From JAXGPL01 sp040766985 (GTDB lineage: Bacteria; Bacillota; Sulfobacillia; JAUYEG01), in assembly GCA_040766985.1 (NCBI GenBank), contig JAXGPL010000018.1:1-53398 (forward strand): a stretch of DNA of 53,398 nt, given 5' to 3'. Below the pieces are notes generated by a model. The model made no database searches. It was given only the letters and a program-made list of their open reading frames with translations, and was not told the origin of the DNA. Shown one piece after another: positions 26,678-36,658 of the stretch (within the stretch, counting starts at the first letter, position 1; each line of letters starts with the position of its first letter). Made by a program: the position numbers and the translations under genes.

Positions 26678-26829
26678 GCTGTTCCCTCCTCTGGAAACCT
26701 CGTCGTGATTCCGCGCCATGCCCTGAGTGACCTTCCCACGCGCACGAAGGACCACGCCACCAGCGGGAGAAGATGAAGCTATCCGTAAGCAACGAACTAC
26801 CGCATCGGCGGAGGTGCGCCTCATTGACG

Positions 26830-27705
26830 ATGACAATCCCCGGTCCTGGCCCCGGCCCCGGTCCACTGCGCCGAGTCCTTACCGTAGCCGGCTCCGACAG
26901 TGGCGGCGGCGCGGGCATTCAGGCCGATCTCAAGACTTTCACGGTGATGGACTGCTACGGCATGGCCGCCATGACCGCCCTGACCGCCCAGAACACCCTC
27001 GGCGTGCACGGCATCCACCCGGTCCCGCCAGACTTCGTCCGCCGCCAGATCGACGTCATCGCCTCCGACCTTGGCGTCGACGCGCTCAAGACGGGCATGC
27101 TCGCCACCGCCGAGATGGCGCGCGCAGTCGCCGCGGCCATCTCGGATTGGGGCTGGACGCGCTTGGTGGTCGATCCCGTCATGGTTTCCAAGAGCGGCCA
27201 CCACCTGCTCGAAGCCGGGGCGCGCGAAGCCGTGCGCACCAGCCTGCTACCGCTCGCCCTCATTGTGACCCCCAACGTGCACGAGGCGGAGGTCCTCGCC
27301 GGAATGCGGGTCGGCGACACGCGTTCCGCACTGGCCGCGGCGCGGACCATTCACTCGATGGGACCGCGTTACGTCGTCCTCAAGGGCGGCCATCTGGAGG
27401 GCGACCAGAGCTCTGACCTGGTACTCAGCGATGATGGGTGCTCCGTCCTGGCTGTCCCCCGCATTGAAACCCGCAACACCCACGGCACCGGCTGTACCTT
27501 CTCGGCAGCAATCGCCGCAGCTCTCGCCCATGGACTCGCGCCGCTCGAGGCCATCGCCGCGGCCAAAGGGTTCATCAGCAAGGCGATAGCCCTTGCGGCC
27601 AATCGCCGCCTTGGCGGGGGCCACGGGCCTGTCGACCACTGCGGCGCTGCCGGGCTAAGCTGGCGTCCCGAGCCCGTGCCGTATCGGCCCTGCCAAGTTG
27701 ACTGA
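26830..27705 (+). CDS. thiD: Hydroxymethylpyrimidine/phosphomethylpyrimidine kinase
   Basis: 291 residues of the ribokinase-like ThiD family. AGSDSGGGAGIQADLKTF at the N-terminus, VDPVMVSKSGHHLLE, LIVTPNVHEAEVLAG and the anion-hole motif HGTGCTFSAAIAAALA at the C-terminal third are all intact. It phosphorylates HMP and HMP-P in thiamine synthesis or salvage. A proline-glycine repeat (GPGPGPGP) precedes the first strand. ATG 26830 is used; TTG 26824, nine bases after GGAGG, is an equally good start. No other thiamine gene is nearby. The coding end is followed directly by the decayed region. Confidence 0.93.
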   Translation: MTIPGPGPGPGPLRRVLTVAGSDSGGGAGIQADLKTFTVMDCYGMAAMTALTAQNTLGVHGIHPVPPDFVRRQIDVIASDLGVDALKTGMLATAEMARAVAAAISDWGWTRLVVDPVMVSKSGHHLLEAGAREAVRTSLLPLALIVTPNVHEAEVLAGMRVGDTRSALAAARTIHSMGPRYVVLKGGHLEGDQSSDLVLSDDGCSVLAVPRIETRNTHGTGCTFSAAIAAALAHGLAPLEAIAAAKGFISKAIALAANRRLGGGHGPVDHCGAAGLSWRPEPVPYRPCQVD

Positions 27706-27779
27706 CTGAGTCTTGAGACTTGTCGGCAGGACCGGCGGCCCGGACGGCCCGGACGGCCGGACTAAATGGCACCTTGCTC

Positions 27780-28990
27780 GCCGAAGCCGCGGCGTCGAAC
27801 TCGTCCGCCGACCTCGACTCAAATCGCCGGTCCTGACCGCGTCGTTGCATTGCCGCAGCCCAACGCACGGCAATCCGAACTCGCGTGCCACGATCGCGCA
27901 TGCCAGACCGTTCCCCGCATCAAGGCCGGTGACGATCCGGCGCCACGATACCGAGACGTGGTACCATCTGGCTGGGACAGGCCGCCAAGCGCCGGAGCGG
28001 ACCGATTCGATGCCGCCGTCGCCGCCGGCGGGCCTCCCGGATCGGAATAGCCCTCGGAACACACGCGCACGCGTCGTGCCCGGGGACACCCCGCCATTGC
28101 ACACGAAGTCGCCGGTCCCGGGGGCGCAAGTGGGAGCTTGTTCCGCGCCGAGAATCGCTGCTCGGGTGTTTCACCGGGAGGGTCAGCCTGCCGCCGAAAC
28201 CTGCTCCGCAGGCGGACCAGAGCCGTTACCAGTCCCACGGCATCTTTGGATCCGCCACCACGGCTTCGGAGGCGATGGACACCCCCGGGTAGCGCGCGTC
28301 CGTCGATGTGCGTCGTATCAGGCGTACCACCGCCGCCTGCATCAAGCAGCGGCTTAGTTGCGTTTTCCAGCATGTACCGTTGCGCAGGACGTTCATGCGC
28401 ATCACCTTCCTCGGCCGCGGCGCACGGCGCCAGAGTTGCCGGGGGTACTGTGCTGGCGAAGAGGCGTTCGCGGATATCGGCGGCCGCGGCAACAACTTCC
28501 CCGGCATCAACGCCGTCGCCGACGCCGATCCCCGGTTGACCTGGATCTGAGTGCGGGGCCGGTATCCAGCGCCGGGCGGCCTCGATACGCCAGAAGCAGC
28601 CCACCGTGCCCTGCGCCTCGGCAACGTGGATAGTACCCGTCCATAGAGCAGCGCCATGTGCCATCGGCTTGCCGCCATTCCCGAAGTCGCCGGCTGGTAG
28701 CGACTGTTCCGCGCCGAGAACCGTATCGCTGCTCGCTGGTGAGGGTTTCTCGGGAGGTCAATCTCAGCCGCTCGAGACCCCTGATTGGCCCGCGCGGCCA
28801 GAGCCGTTAGCCAGCCCGCGCGGGGTCCGCCACCACAGCCCGGAGACGATGGACACACAGTACGCGAGCGACCGTTTCCGTCGTATGCCAAGGCGTGCCA
28901 TCGCCGTCCCTTATCACCGATGGGTCGCCTTTTCCGGCACGTTGCGGTCGCACCAGCTCATCTTCGTTGAACGCCGCGGCGCACGGCGTC
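27780..28990. repeat. Diverged tandem repeat family 1, period about 570 bp
   Basis: Two copies align in the same order. TTCCGCGCCGAGAA is at 28141 and 28707, AGAGCCGTTA at 28219 and 28801, GCCGCGGCGCACGGCG at 28414 and 28973, GAAGTCGCCGG at 28105 and 28683, and TTCCCC(G)GCATCAA near 27914 and 28497. Offsets run from 559 to 582, so indels have accumulated. Identity outside the anchors looks like 60-70%. On the - strand GLDAGNGLACAIVAREF aligns with GVDAGEVVAAAADIRERLF, suggesting the unit was once coding leftward. Confidence 0.6.
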
Positions 28991-29559
28991 TTCGGATAGC
29001 TTCGGCTCGGGGACTGCGCCGAAGAGCTCATTCCCCCTCGGGGATATCCGGTCTGTTGCACTAAATCAACCCCACGCCCGCCGTGCCCGGCTAGCGATTC
29101 GAGGATGCTATCCAGTTGCGGTCCACATGCGACAGCATCGCGCAGCACCGGCCGCAAAGGCCGAGACGCGAGGATAGTACCCGGCGGGGACCTTCAGAGC
29201 AAGCCAAATCCCGGTCTTGCAGTACCCCAGCGCGGCGGACAGTCGCGCCACCGTGCTTGCCGCTGGTACCTCGGGATCGCAGGCGACAGCCAGCCGCCGG
29301 CGGCCACCCCACACGCCATGATCATCCGGGGCATGGACCACAGATACAGGCGACTACTTTTCCCGGGTCGGCCAATGATCATCTCGTATGTATGCTGGAG
29401 TGCAAATGGACCTGGATCGTTGTCCACCAGGTACTGCCACAGGTCAAGCTCTATCTTTGAACGCACGGCGGATGACGCGCTGCTATTGAGCGGGTCGCCC
29501 CGCGGGCTTGTCGGTCGCCAGTCTTTCAATGCCGATACCTCCCGGTGCCGACCGGTTTC

Positions 29560-31685
29560 GCCGAACTGCTGGTCGCCGGGGCGATCGTCGACCGGACACG
29601 ATCCGTTGCTGTGCTTCAGGCGACAGCCTCGGCACGAGCGGCAAGTGGCGGCCGAGACGGCGAGCGCTGCTGCTGGTGGTCCGCATCGTCACACAATCAC
29701 GCCACCGGGATGGAACCGTTCTGCACCAAGGCGGAGCAGCAGGACCGCCATGTCCTGGTCGGCTCGATGCGACGATTCACGCCCACCCGCTGGGTAGCAG
29801 TCGGTGACCCAATGCCGGATGCTCGGTGGGTGTGCATATTCGTCCTGGCATGGCGGTGATCGAGTGGCAAGACGCCTATCTTGAAACTGGGCTCTGTCAC
29901 GGATGTACGGCGCGACTTTTACGCTTACTATCCCATGGCGCGCGGGGCAGCCTTGAAGCCATCCCGCGGTGCCGCTTGTCCGGTTTCCTGCGCGAACTGC
30001 TGGATATTCGCGGGCGGCCGAAGCTACGGCCATCGGCCTGGTCATGGCTCCGCAGCCAGGGGACAGAGGAGCCGGATCCGCGACGGCGCTGGCCGAGAGG
30101 TACGTGCGCCGAGGCGCTTCGCGGCGAGCGGCAAGGCCGCGACGTCTTGCACCGCCCCATCGCATCGGTGCCGCTCATCGACCAGAGCACCGATGTCGAA
30201 CCCGAGGCAATCGCTCTACCTGTTGGGGAACGCCGCAGGCTGATCGCGTTCCTGGGGTATTCCGGCTCATGCTCTCGCGGCGAGCGCCGGCGGCGGCGAG
30301 CTCGGCCCGGTACCCGTCATCGGTGGACGATCGGGGAGCAACTGGCCACACCGTCTGCCGAGCGCTGGTACATTGCCAAGATCGTCAAGGGGTTGCCGCA
30401 CCCGCCGGCACGATTGCCTGGAGCGCTGACCGCCGTTCGGGTCCTGGTTTGGTTGGGCTGCTAAGGCGGTTGAGCGATACCGAACTGGCCCTTCGACCAG
30501 GGACACTGCATTCGGGAGTGGTGCTGATCGCGCTTAGGCATAGGTCGTCCGGCGGCTATGTACCACGAGCCAAATTCCATCGGGACACGATCCGGCGGCT
30601 CCGAGAGAACTTCTGCCGATCGGCACCGGCGGCAAAGAAGGGCGCGGGGCAGAGTTGGAGGCGCTGCTTGCTGGTAGGTTCATCGCATCGTCGGATCCAC
30701 GCCACCGGATGTCCACTCCGGCGTCATCCCAGCGGGCATCATGACCGCTACCTCGCCCTTGTGGCTTCCCGGTCGCTCGGCGCTTATCCTCCCGCCCTGG
30801 CGGCGCATGGGTAGCAGTTCCGACCCGCCGGATGCTCGGCGAGGGACATCGATTCGACTCTCTCCATGTAGATCGGGACCGTCGGTCCATGCCGCCTAGC
30901 CGGCTCTGTCACGGATTCCGGCCCCGACTTTTCGCTTACCTATCCCATGTGCAGCCAAAGCAGGTCATTGACGCTTCGTCGCAGGTCTTCCTGCGCGAGC
31001 CTCGAAGGCGGCTGGCAGCGCATCGGCCTGGTCATCTGCGGAATCTGACTCCTCCAGCTCAGGAAGGACGAAGTGCGGACGAGCTGGCGCTGGCCGACTC
31101 GTCCAGGCCCTTCGCGGCGCGGCGGCCGGCTTTCGCCGAAGCACATCGCATCGTACTCGCTCATCGACAAGACACGGCGTCGCCTATTCCCAATGGCTTC
31201 TGCTACCATCGTGTCGGATACCCAGCCAGATCGCGTTTTGCGACATGGGGTATTGGTGCTGTTCGCTCATGCCCGAGCCGCGGCGCTGGTCGCGCTTAGA
31301 CGGCCCGGATACCTGTCATCGCAAGGGGTTGCCTGATCATGCAGTCAACCTTCGGCCTACATCATGTGCTTCCGCCCCTCGGCCCTTGGTTTCGCATACG
31401 TCCGCGGCACGCGAGATGTCTACGATCGATCGGAAAAGGTCCGTTTTGACGCCGTCGATAACGGCGAACTACTCGACAGCCTACGTGTACTCGTCGGGGC
31501 GGCTGCCTTGTCGCGGGCGTGGTGCTGATACCGGGAAGCTTAAGGCGACTAGCTGCCTCGGCAGGGCCTTGACGACACGGCCAACCGGTACATCGCCGAG
31601 CACCTCGGCGCCTGCGAGAAGATCACATCGACTATCGTCAGGTCGCGGCAGGAGAAGGCGGAGAGTTGGAGGGAGTGTTACGCGT
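29560..31685. repeat. Diverged tandem repeat family 2, period about 1,000 bp
   Basis: Two full copies and a partial third. GGCTCTGTCACGGAT is at 29890 and 30902, CATCGGCCTGGTCAT at 30031 and 31021, CATCGCATCG...GCTCATCGAC at 30158 and 31144, and a GGACACGATCCG block near 29593 and 30584. GAGTTGGAG occurs near 30652 and again near 31665. Offsets of 986-1012 show small indels. No copy retains an intact reading frame, and the ancestral product is not recognised. Confidence 0.6.
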
Positions 31686-31689
31686 AATT

Positions 31690-32470
31690 GAGGTACATCG
31701 CGCTGTCGGATGACGCTGCTATCTGGGCTTTTCATCACGGAGGACGGACGCCTTCAAGGCGTCATCTGCGTTCATCTACTCGACCCCGATTGGACATTTG
31801 CCCAGCTTCGGTCAATTACATCGACGTGGACCATGCAACACTGCCTCCTGCTCGGCGAGGGCACCTATCGATTCGAGGGGCTCGAGGATCTCCTTGGTGG
31901 TCATGGAGCCGCTGCGACAGCCTCGCGACCCCGGGGTCATCGTGCAGCCCAACATAGTTCGGCGCACCCTAGCGGCGTGCACGATCTTCTGTGCGGCCTC
32001 GAAGACGGCTCGCGCGCCCCGGCGAGTGGGCGCTGCGGCTCTGGAACGCCTGAGGGTCGCTGGTTCACGGGCAATGCCAAGATTGGAGGACGTAGTTGAG
32101 AACATCGCTGCTGCGAAAGCGCTTTCCGGTGTCTCGATGGCCGCGGCGGACCGAGTTCGTTCGCCGAAGACTTGTTCGCTCCGCGGCAAGATGTGCCATC
32201 CATTGTACACGCGTGCGGCCTGCCCCAACGGCATCAACATCCCGGAATACTTCGGCTACTACAACTCGGCATGCACCCGCCTGCCGAGCCGCGAGGATGG
32301 AGCGGCTGGCAACGGCGTTCGGGCGGTGGCCCGAGGAGGCCGCGGACCAATGCACTGCGTGCGGGACTTGCTCGGAGCGCTGCCCACGGGATCGACATCC
32401 CGGCCCAGATGGACCGGTGGATGCGCGACATCGGCGTGCGCAAATGGCTGATTCGGTGGCCAGGGCGCCG
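31690..32470 (+). pseudogene. Aldo/keto reductase with 4Fe-4S tail, heavily frameshifted fossil
   Basis: Reading across frames recovers the C-terminal two thirds of the AKR subgroup that ends in a ferredoxin domain: RYIALSDD (31692), DPDWTFAQL, VNYIDVDHAT, GTYRFEGLEDLL, LVVMEPLRQP, WALRLWN, MPRLEDVVENIAAAKAL, then ACPNGINIPEYFGYYN, the cluster motif DQCTACGTCSERCP and GIDIPAQMDRWMRDIG. At least six frame changes are needed. Order and spacing match the family, so the identification is firm although the gene is dead. It converges on the phosphotransferase pseudogene. The N-terminal half was not found upstream. Confidence 0.75.
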
Positions 32471-32477
32471 AACAAGC

Positions 32478-33510
32478 TTATTCGTCCGCGTCAAGCGGCG
32501 ACTCGCCGGCGAGAAACGACCGGTACTGGCCCGCCACCAGGGCATCCGGCGCGCGATCCACTCGTGCGACGCTGGGTTGCTGATGTGAAAGCCTGCAGCG
32601 CCCAGCACTGAGAGGACGAAGCAGGCATCACAAAAACGCAGTTCAGCCGCCGTCAGGGGGCCTGCTTCCTGCTGATACCCGTCAAGGTACAGGCGACGCA
32701 GTTCGGGCCGGAGCCCGGGCACCGTCCCGCCAACGTCGAACAGGTAGGGACCGTAACCGCAGAAACACCAGTCGATGGGCACGGGCTGCCGGACGGCCGT
32801 GCCGTCACGTCCATCCGCCCCCGGCGCCAGAACCCAGTTGCCGGGCCCCAGATCCGCGTGAATGATGCCCCAGGTCTGACGTGTGCGCGGCATCGATGCG
32901 AAGAGCGCCTCGATCTGCTGCATGGTTTCCAGGACGGTGTCGTAGTGCTCAGCCGTAAACAACTCCTGCGTGACCCCGACTGCCATCTGGTCGACCAAAA
33001 AGCGGTACTTGGCTGCGTCGTATACCGGCCGCGGGAGCGGCCCATCCGGTTGCCACGAGCGGGAGAACCGGTGCATGCGCGCGACGGTATGCCCCATCCG
33101 GGGCACGATCTCGGGCAGGCGGGGTCCTTGCCGTCGAGCGCGTCGCCGTCAACCCAGGTCAGGAGCGTGCAGGGCGCTAGGGTGCCGCCTTGAGGGTCGG
33201 CCGCGCCGGTCACGAAGAGGCCGGCATGGTTGGCGACGGGCTGCTGCAGCGGGAGGCCGGTGCCCACCCGAAACGCCCGCAGGATCCGCATCTCCGCGCA
33301 AAGTCCCTCGAACGTGTGTTGGATACCAAGCAGGTTGGCCGATGACGGCCGATGTACGCGGAGCAGGTAGCGCCGCCCGGAGGACTCGTCATGGACCTCG
33401 AAGGCGGCGTTTTCGTTGTGCCGGATTGTGCGAATGGTGGCCTTGGCGAAGCCGTAACGCTCAAGGGCGTTGGTGGCGAGACCGAGGAGCGGGTTCGGTT
33501 CCGAAGCCAA
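32478..33510 (-). pseudogene. APH/choline kinase-like phosphotransferase, two frameshifts
   Basis: TTG 33510 follows GGGGGA. Frame one carries LATNALERYGFAKATIRTIR, RRYLLRVHRPSSAN (ATP-binding Lys/Arg region) and CTLLTWVDGD. A shift near 33120 leads to EIVPRMGHTVARMHRFS, the catalytic loop WGIIHADLGPGNWVL (HxDxxxxN) and VPIDWCFCGYGPYLFDVGG. A further shift near 32548 gives VAGQYRSFLAGESPLDADE and the stop at 32478. Related proteins phosphorylate aminoglycosides, homoserine or other hydroxyl substrates. The gene ends a few bases from the AKR fossil. Confidence 0.75.
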
Positions 33511-34166
33511 AGGACATTCCCCCTGCAGGTTTGCACATCCGGCGGGCGACACCCTGCGGGCCCGGGCCGGAGCATCATCCATCCCGCAGGCACATGCAAG
33601 GACAGTGCCAATCCTACTCGCTGGCCCGCGTGGCGGAGGGGCTCGCGTCCGCGAGGCTGATCAAGGCTGCGTCAACAAAGCTGATCAGCGCAACGTCAAC
33701 CGGCGCGAGCAACCGGACATCCCGGAAACCTCGATCCCCACCGCCGACCGGTCACCCAGCGCACCCCCCAGCCCGCGCCGGCCTAGCTTGACTCCCAGTA
33801 GCCCTCCGGCGGCAGCATCGCAGCCAAATCGCGCGACTCGCTGGGCGAGACGGATAGGCTACCCTGCCACTCGACCGACCAGAAAAGGCCCCGCTCTCAC
33901 CCGGCTGCGCAAACAGGCAGCCCAACGTCCCCCGCCGGAATGCGCGAGGCATCACGCTCCTTGTGGCATCCGTATATGGTGTACCGGATGCGCTTCTCCC
34001 CACCGAACATATCGGAAGTGGCTGCACATGTAAGATATTGGAGCTATTCGAGGCCGGAGGGCCAGCCTCCTTGTCGTCCCGCAGAGGTTCGCCGGTTTCG
34101 GCGCCCACCCTGCAGAGGTGTCGGAGCAGGACCGACGCAGATTACATCCGGGCAAGTGCATCCGAG
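33511..34166. other. Gene-free stretch
   Basis: No protein-like reading or strong SD is seen. There is one inverted repeat GCATCCG...CGGATGC around 33963-33990 and one GGAAACC heptamer at 33724. The aminotransferase frame is open back to 33963, but its extra residues look non-coding. The promoter for the aminotransferase/EamA pair should lie here. Confidence 0.5.
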
Positions 34167-35660
34167 GTGGAAGATTTGGGCGGTACAGCTCCGAGGCATG
34201 AACCCAGGCTGACGAAACATTTCCGGCCGTTTAGAGAAGGTACGGTCGGGCATGGGCAGAAGTTCAGAGGACCCCACGGCGAGGTGGAGTTGCTTTACGC
34301 GGACTGGACGGCAACCGGGCGTCTATACCGGACGATCGAGGACCGGATGCAGTACCAGTTCGGCCCGTTTGTCGGCAACACGCACTCGGAATCCAGCGAA
34401 ACCGGCCAGATAATGACGCAAGCCTACCGCCGGGCGCACGACGTCATCAAACGCCACGTCAACGCCGGACCGGACGACGCAATCATCACCTACGGCGCGG
34501 GCATGACGGCAGTAGTGTGCAAGCTGCAGCGCATCCTGGGGCTGCGTGCACCGGAGCGGTATCCAGTGCGGGCACGTCTTGCCGAACGCGACCGTCCTGT
34601 CGTGTTCGTGACCCACATGGAACACCACAGCAATCACATCTCCTGGCGCGAAACCATTGCCGACGTCGTGATCATCGAACCCGGCACCGCCGGACTGCCC
34701 GACCTGAACCATCTGGAAGACCAGCTCAAGCTGTTCTGTGACCGCCCACTGAAGATCGGCGCCTTCTGTGCATGCAGCAATGTCACAGGAGTCCTGACCC
34801 CATACCACGAACTCGCCCGCGTAACGCATAGCCACGGGGGGCTTTGTTTCGTGGACCTGACCGCAGGCGCGCCCTACATTCCGATCGACATGCACCCCGC
34901 CGGGGACCCTCTCGCCAAACTTGACGCCATCTACTTCGCACCGCACAAGTTCCTGGGCGGCCCGGGCAGCGCCGGCGTGCTGGTCTTCGACAGAGCCTTG
35001 TACACCAACCGGGTCCCGGACAACCCGGGCGGCGGGACCGTGGACTGGACGAGTCCCTGGGACCATAGGTACACGGCGGAGCTCGAACTGCGCGAGGACG
35101 GCGGTACGCCGGGGTTTCTGCAGGCAATACGCTCTGCGCTGAGCGTTGCGCTCAAAGAAGCGATGGTCCCCGAACTCATGCTCCAGCGTGAGCACGAGCT
35201 TGTTCCGCGCCTCCTCCGCGGCCTGGATGCGATTCCGGGGCTGACCATCTTGGCCCCGGCGAACCGGGACCGGCTGGGCATCGTCTCGTTCGTTACCGAC
35301 GACGTACCATATAACCTGCTGGTCAAGCTGCTCAACGACAGATACGGCATCCAGGTGCGGGGCGGCTGTTCGTGCGCCGGCACCTACGGGCACTACCTCT
35401 TCGGGATCGACTACGATACATCTCGCCGGATAATGGACGAGGTCGATAGGGGTGACCTCTCGGCCAAGCCGGGCTGGGTCCGCATCTCCATTCACCCCAC
35501 CATGGATGAGACCGACGTGGATTTCATCGTCGGCGCGGTCGCCGAGTGCTGCCGGCACGGCAAAGCCTGGGGCGAGGCATATGACTATAACCCCAGGGCC
35601 AACGAGTTCCGGCACCGCGGCGCGGCGGAATACGACATCAGCCGCTGGTTTGTGCTGTGA
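34167..35660 (+). CDS. Class V aminotransferase (cysteine desulfurase/selenocysteine lyase-like)
   Basis: About 497 residues, PLP fold type I. PLP-binding lysine in FAPHKFLGGPGSAGVLVF, His-rich THMEHHSNHISWRE stacking region, FVDLTAGAPYIPID with the Asp for the pyridine ring, and a cysteine loop RGGCSCAGTYGHYLFGID like the catalytic-cysteine loop of SufS/NifS enzymes. It would remove sulfur from cysteine or cleave a related amino acid. The start is unclear: family alignment puts it near LTKHFRPFREG. Candidates are GTG 34167 and CTG 34209. No SufU or scaffold gene is nearby. The next gene overlaps by GTGA. Confidence 0.85.
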   Translation: MEDLGGTAPRHEPRLTKHFRPFREGTVGHGQKFRGPHGEVELLYADWTATGRLYRTIEDRMQYQFGPFVGNTHSESSETGQIMTQAYRRAHDVIKRHVNAGPDDAIITYGAGMTAVVCKLQRILGLRAPERYPVRARLAERDRPVVFVTHMEHHSNHISWRETIADVVIIEPGTAGLPDLNHLEDQLKLFCDRPLKIGAFCACSNVTGVLTPYHELARVTHSHGGLCFVDLTAGAPYIPIDMHPAGDPLAKLDAIYFAPHKFLGGPGSAGVLVFDRALYTNRVPDNPGGGTVDWTSPWDHRYTAELELREDGGTPGFLQAIRSALSVALKEAMVPELMLQREHELVPRLLRGLDAIPGLTILAPANRDRLGIVSFVTDDVPYNLLVKLLNDRYGIQVRGGCSCAGTYGHYLFGIDYDTSRRIMDEVDRGDLSAKPGWVRISIHPTMDETDVDFIVGAVAECCRHGKAWGEAYDYNPRANEFRHRGAAEYDISRWFVL

Positions 35661-36658
35661 AACCCCCCTCCCTCGCCGCCACATCTCCTACACCTCACCA
35701 CGGGACTGCCAACGCCTCCGGGCTCCCACCGCAGCTACTCCTGCTATTCGCGGCAACGGCTTGGGGCGCTTCGTTCGTCGCAGCACGGGCGGTCCTCGCC
35801 GCCCCCGAGGGCCTGACCAGCTTGAGCCCATTGCTGCTTGCCACCGTCCGCTTCGCCATTGCGAGCGGCGTCTTTGCGCCGGTGCTGGTGCGCCAGCGCC
35901 TGCGCCAGCGCCTGCGCCGGCAGAGCAGCCGCGTCGCCCGTTCTGACCTACCGGTCTTCGCGCTGCTCGGGCAACTGGGCATCTCGCTCTACTTCTTCCT
36001 GCAGTACACCGGGGTCCGGCTGACCAACGCCGGGGTTGCCTCCGTCCTGGTCGTGGGCGGCATCCCTCTGGCGACGCTGGCGGTTTCGGCGGCCGTGCTG
36101 CACGAGCCGCTGGATTGGCGCAAGTCGCTGGGCCTGGCAGGCGGTGCGATCGGGGTGTTCGTGGTTGCGGCGCAGCGCGGCCTGACGTTCGCGGCGGGGC
36201 GCGGTTTCCTTATCGGGGCGGCATGCCTTGTACTCGACGCGCTGTGCTTTGCCGTCTACTCGACGCTGGTCCGGCGCATGCGTGCCAGGTATGACCCAGT
36301 CACCATCACGGCGATGACGACCCTCTGGGGTACGGCAGGCCTGGCCGCCGTCGCGGCGGTGACAGAGGACTGGAGCACCCTCGGAAACCTAACCCCCGGC
36401 CAGTGGGGCGCAGTACTCTACCTTTCGATAGCCTGCTCCGTGCTTGCCTACCTGGCTTACAACAGCGCCCTTGCCCGTGTCGCGGCTGCACGGGCGGCGA
36501 CGTGGATCTACCTGGAAACCCCCGTCGCCATCGTCCTCGGCGCCCTCCTGCTCGATGAAACCGTAACCCTCCAAACGCTCGCCGGCGCCGCAATGATCCT
36601 GCTGAGCCTGTACCTGGTCGAGCGGCACGGGCGGGGCGGGTTGAGTCGAGGAGCGTAG
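35657..36658 (+). CDS. EamA (DMT superfamily) exporter
   Basis: 333 residues with ten hydrophobic segments in two EamA halves (LLFAATAWGASFVAARAVL; LTNAGVASVLVVGGIPLATL; second half VTITAMTTLWGTAGLAAVAA and TWIYLETPVAIVLGALLLDE). DMT exporters commonly release amino acids or metabolites, so coupling to the aminotransferase may mean product or substrate export. GTG 35657 overlaps the upstream stop. A 12-bp tandem repeat encodes RQRLRQRLRRQ in the first cytosolic loop. The last eight codons (RGGLSRGA) are formed by the first unit of the downstream repeat array. Confidence 0.88.
   Translation: MKPPSLAATSPTPHHGTANASGLPPQLLLLFAATAWGASFVAARAVLAAPEGLTSLSPLLLATVRFAIASGVFAPVLVRQRLRQRLRRQSSRVARSDLPVFALLGQLGISLYFFLQYTGVRLTNAGVASVLVVGGIPLATLAVSAAVLHEPLDWRKSLGLAGGAIGVFVVAAQRGLTFAAGRGFLIGAACLVLDALCFAVYSTLVRRMRARYDPVTITAMTTLWGTAGLAAVAAVTEDWSTLGNLTPGQWGAVLYLSIACSVLAYLAYNSALARVAAARAATWIYLETPVAIVLGALLLDETVTLQTLAGAAMILLSLYLVERHGRGGLSRGA

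Larger units (their letters stand above)
27706..31685. other. Decayed gene-free region with diverged repeats
   Basis: About 4 kb without a gene I can defend. Long open frames exist, as expected at this GC, but none carries a recognisable domain across its length. Short patches are protein-like: on the - strand GLDAGNGLACAIVAREFGLP near 27900 and LWQYLVDNDPGPFALQHTY near 29430; on the + strand AYVRGTRDVYDRSEKVRF near 31400. Each is cut off by stops or frame loss. Two families of tandem diverged copies (listed separately) fill most of it. The right end runs into an aldo/keto reductase fossil. I interpret it as old duplicated coding DNA under no selection. Confidence 0.6.

Noticed and set aside
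27819..28664. 281-residue leftward open frame in the decayed region
   Set aside because: It runs through two diverged repeat copies in different registers, has no SD or domain, and its composition is low complexity. It is kept only as part of the repeat region.
29560..31685. Insertion sequence relics
   Set aside because: No DDE or serine/tyrosine recombinase motif, terminal inverted repeat or target duplication could be found around the copies.
27706..32470. Diversity-generating retroelement or group II intron
   Set aside because: No reverse transcriptase motif (YxDD) appears in any frame, and the repeats differ at all bases, not preferentially at adenines.
34323..35684. 453-residue leftward open frame
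   Set aside because: It is antisense to the class V aminotransferase, which carries clear PLP motifs. The antisense frame has no domain and reflects GC-rich codon structure.
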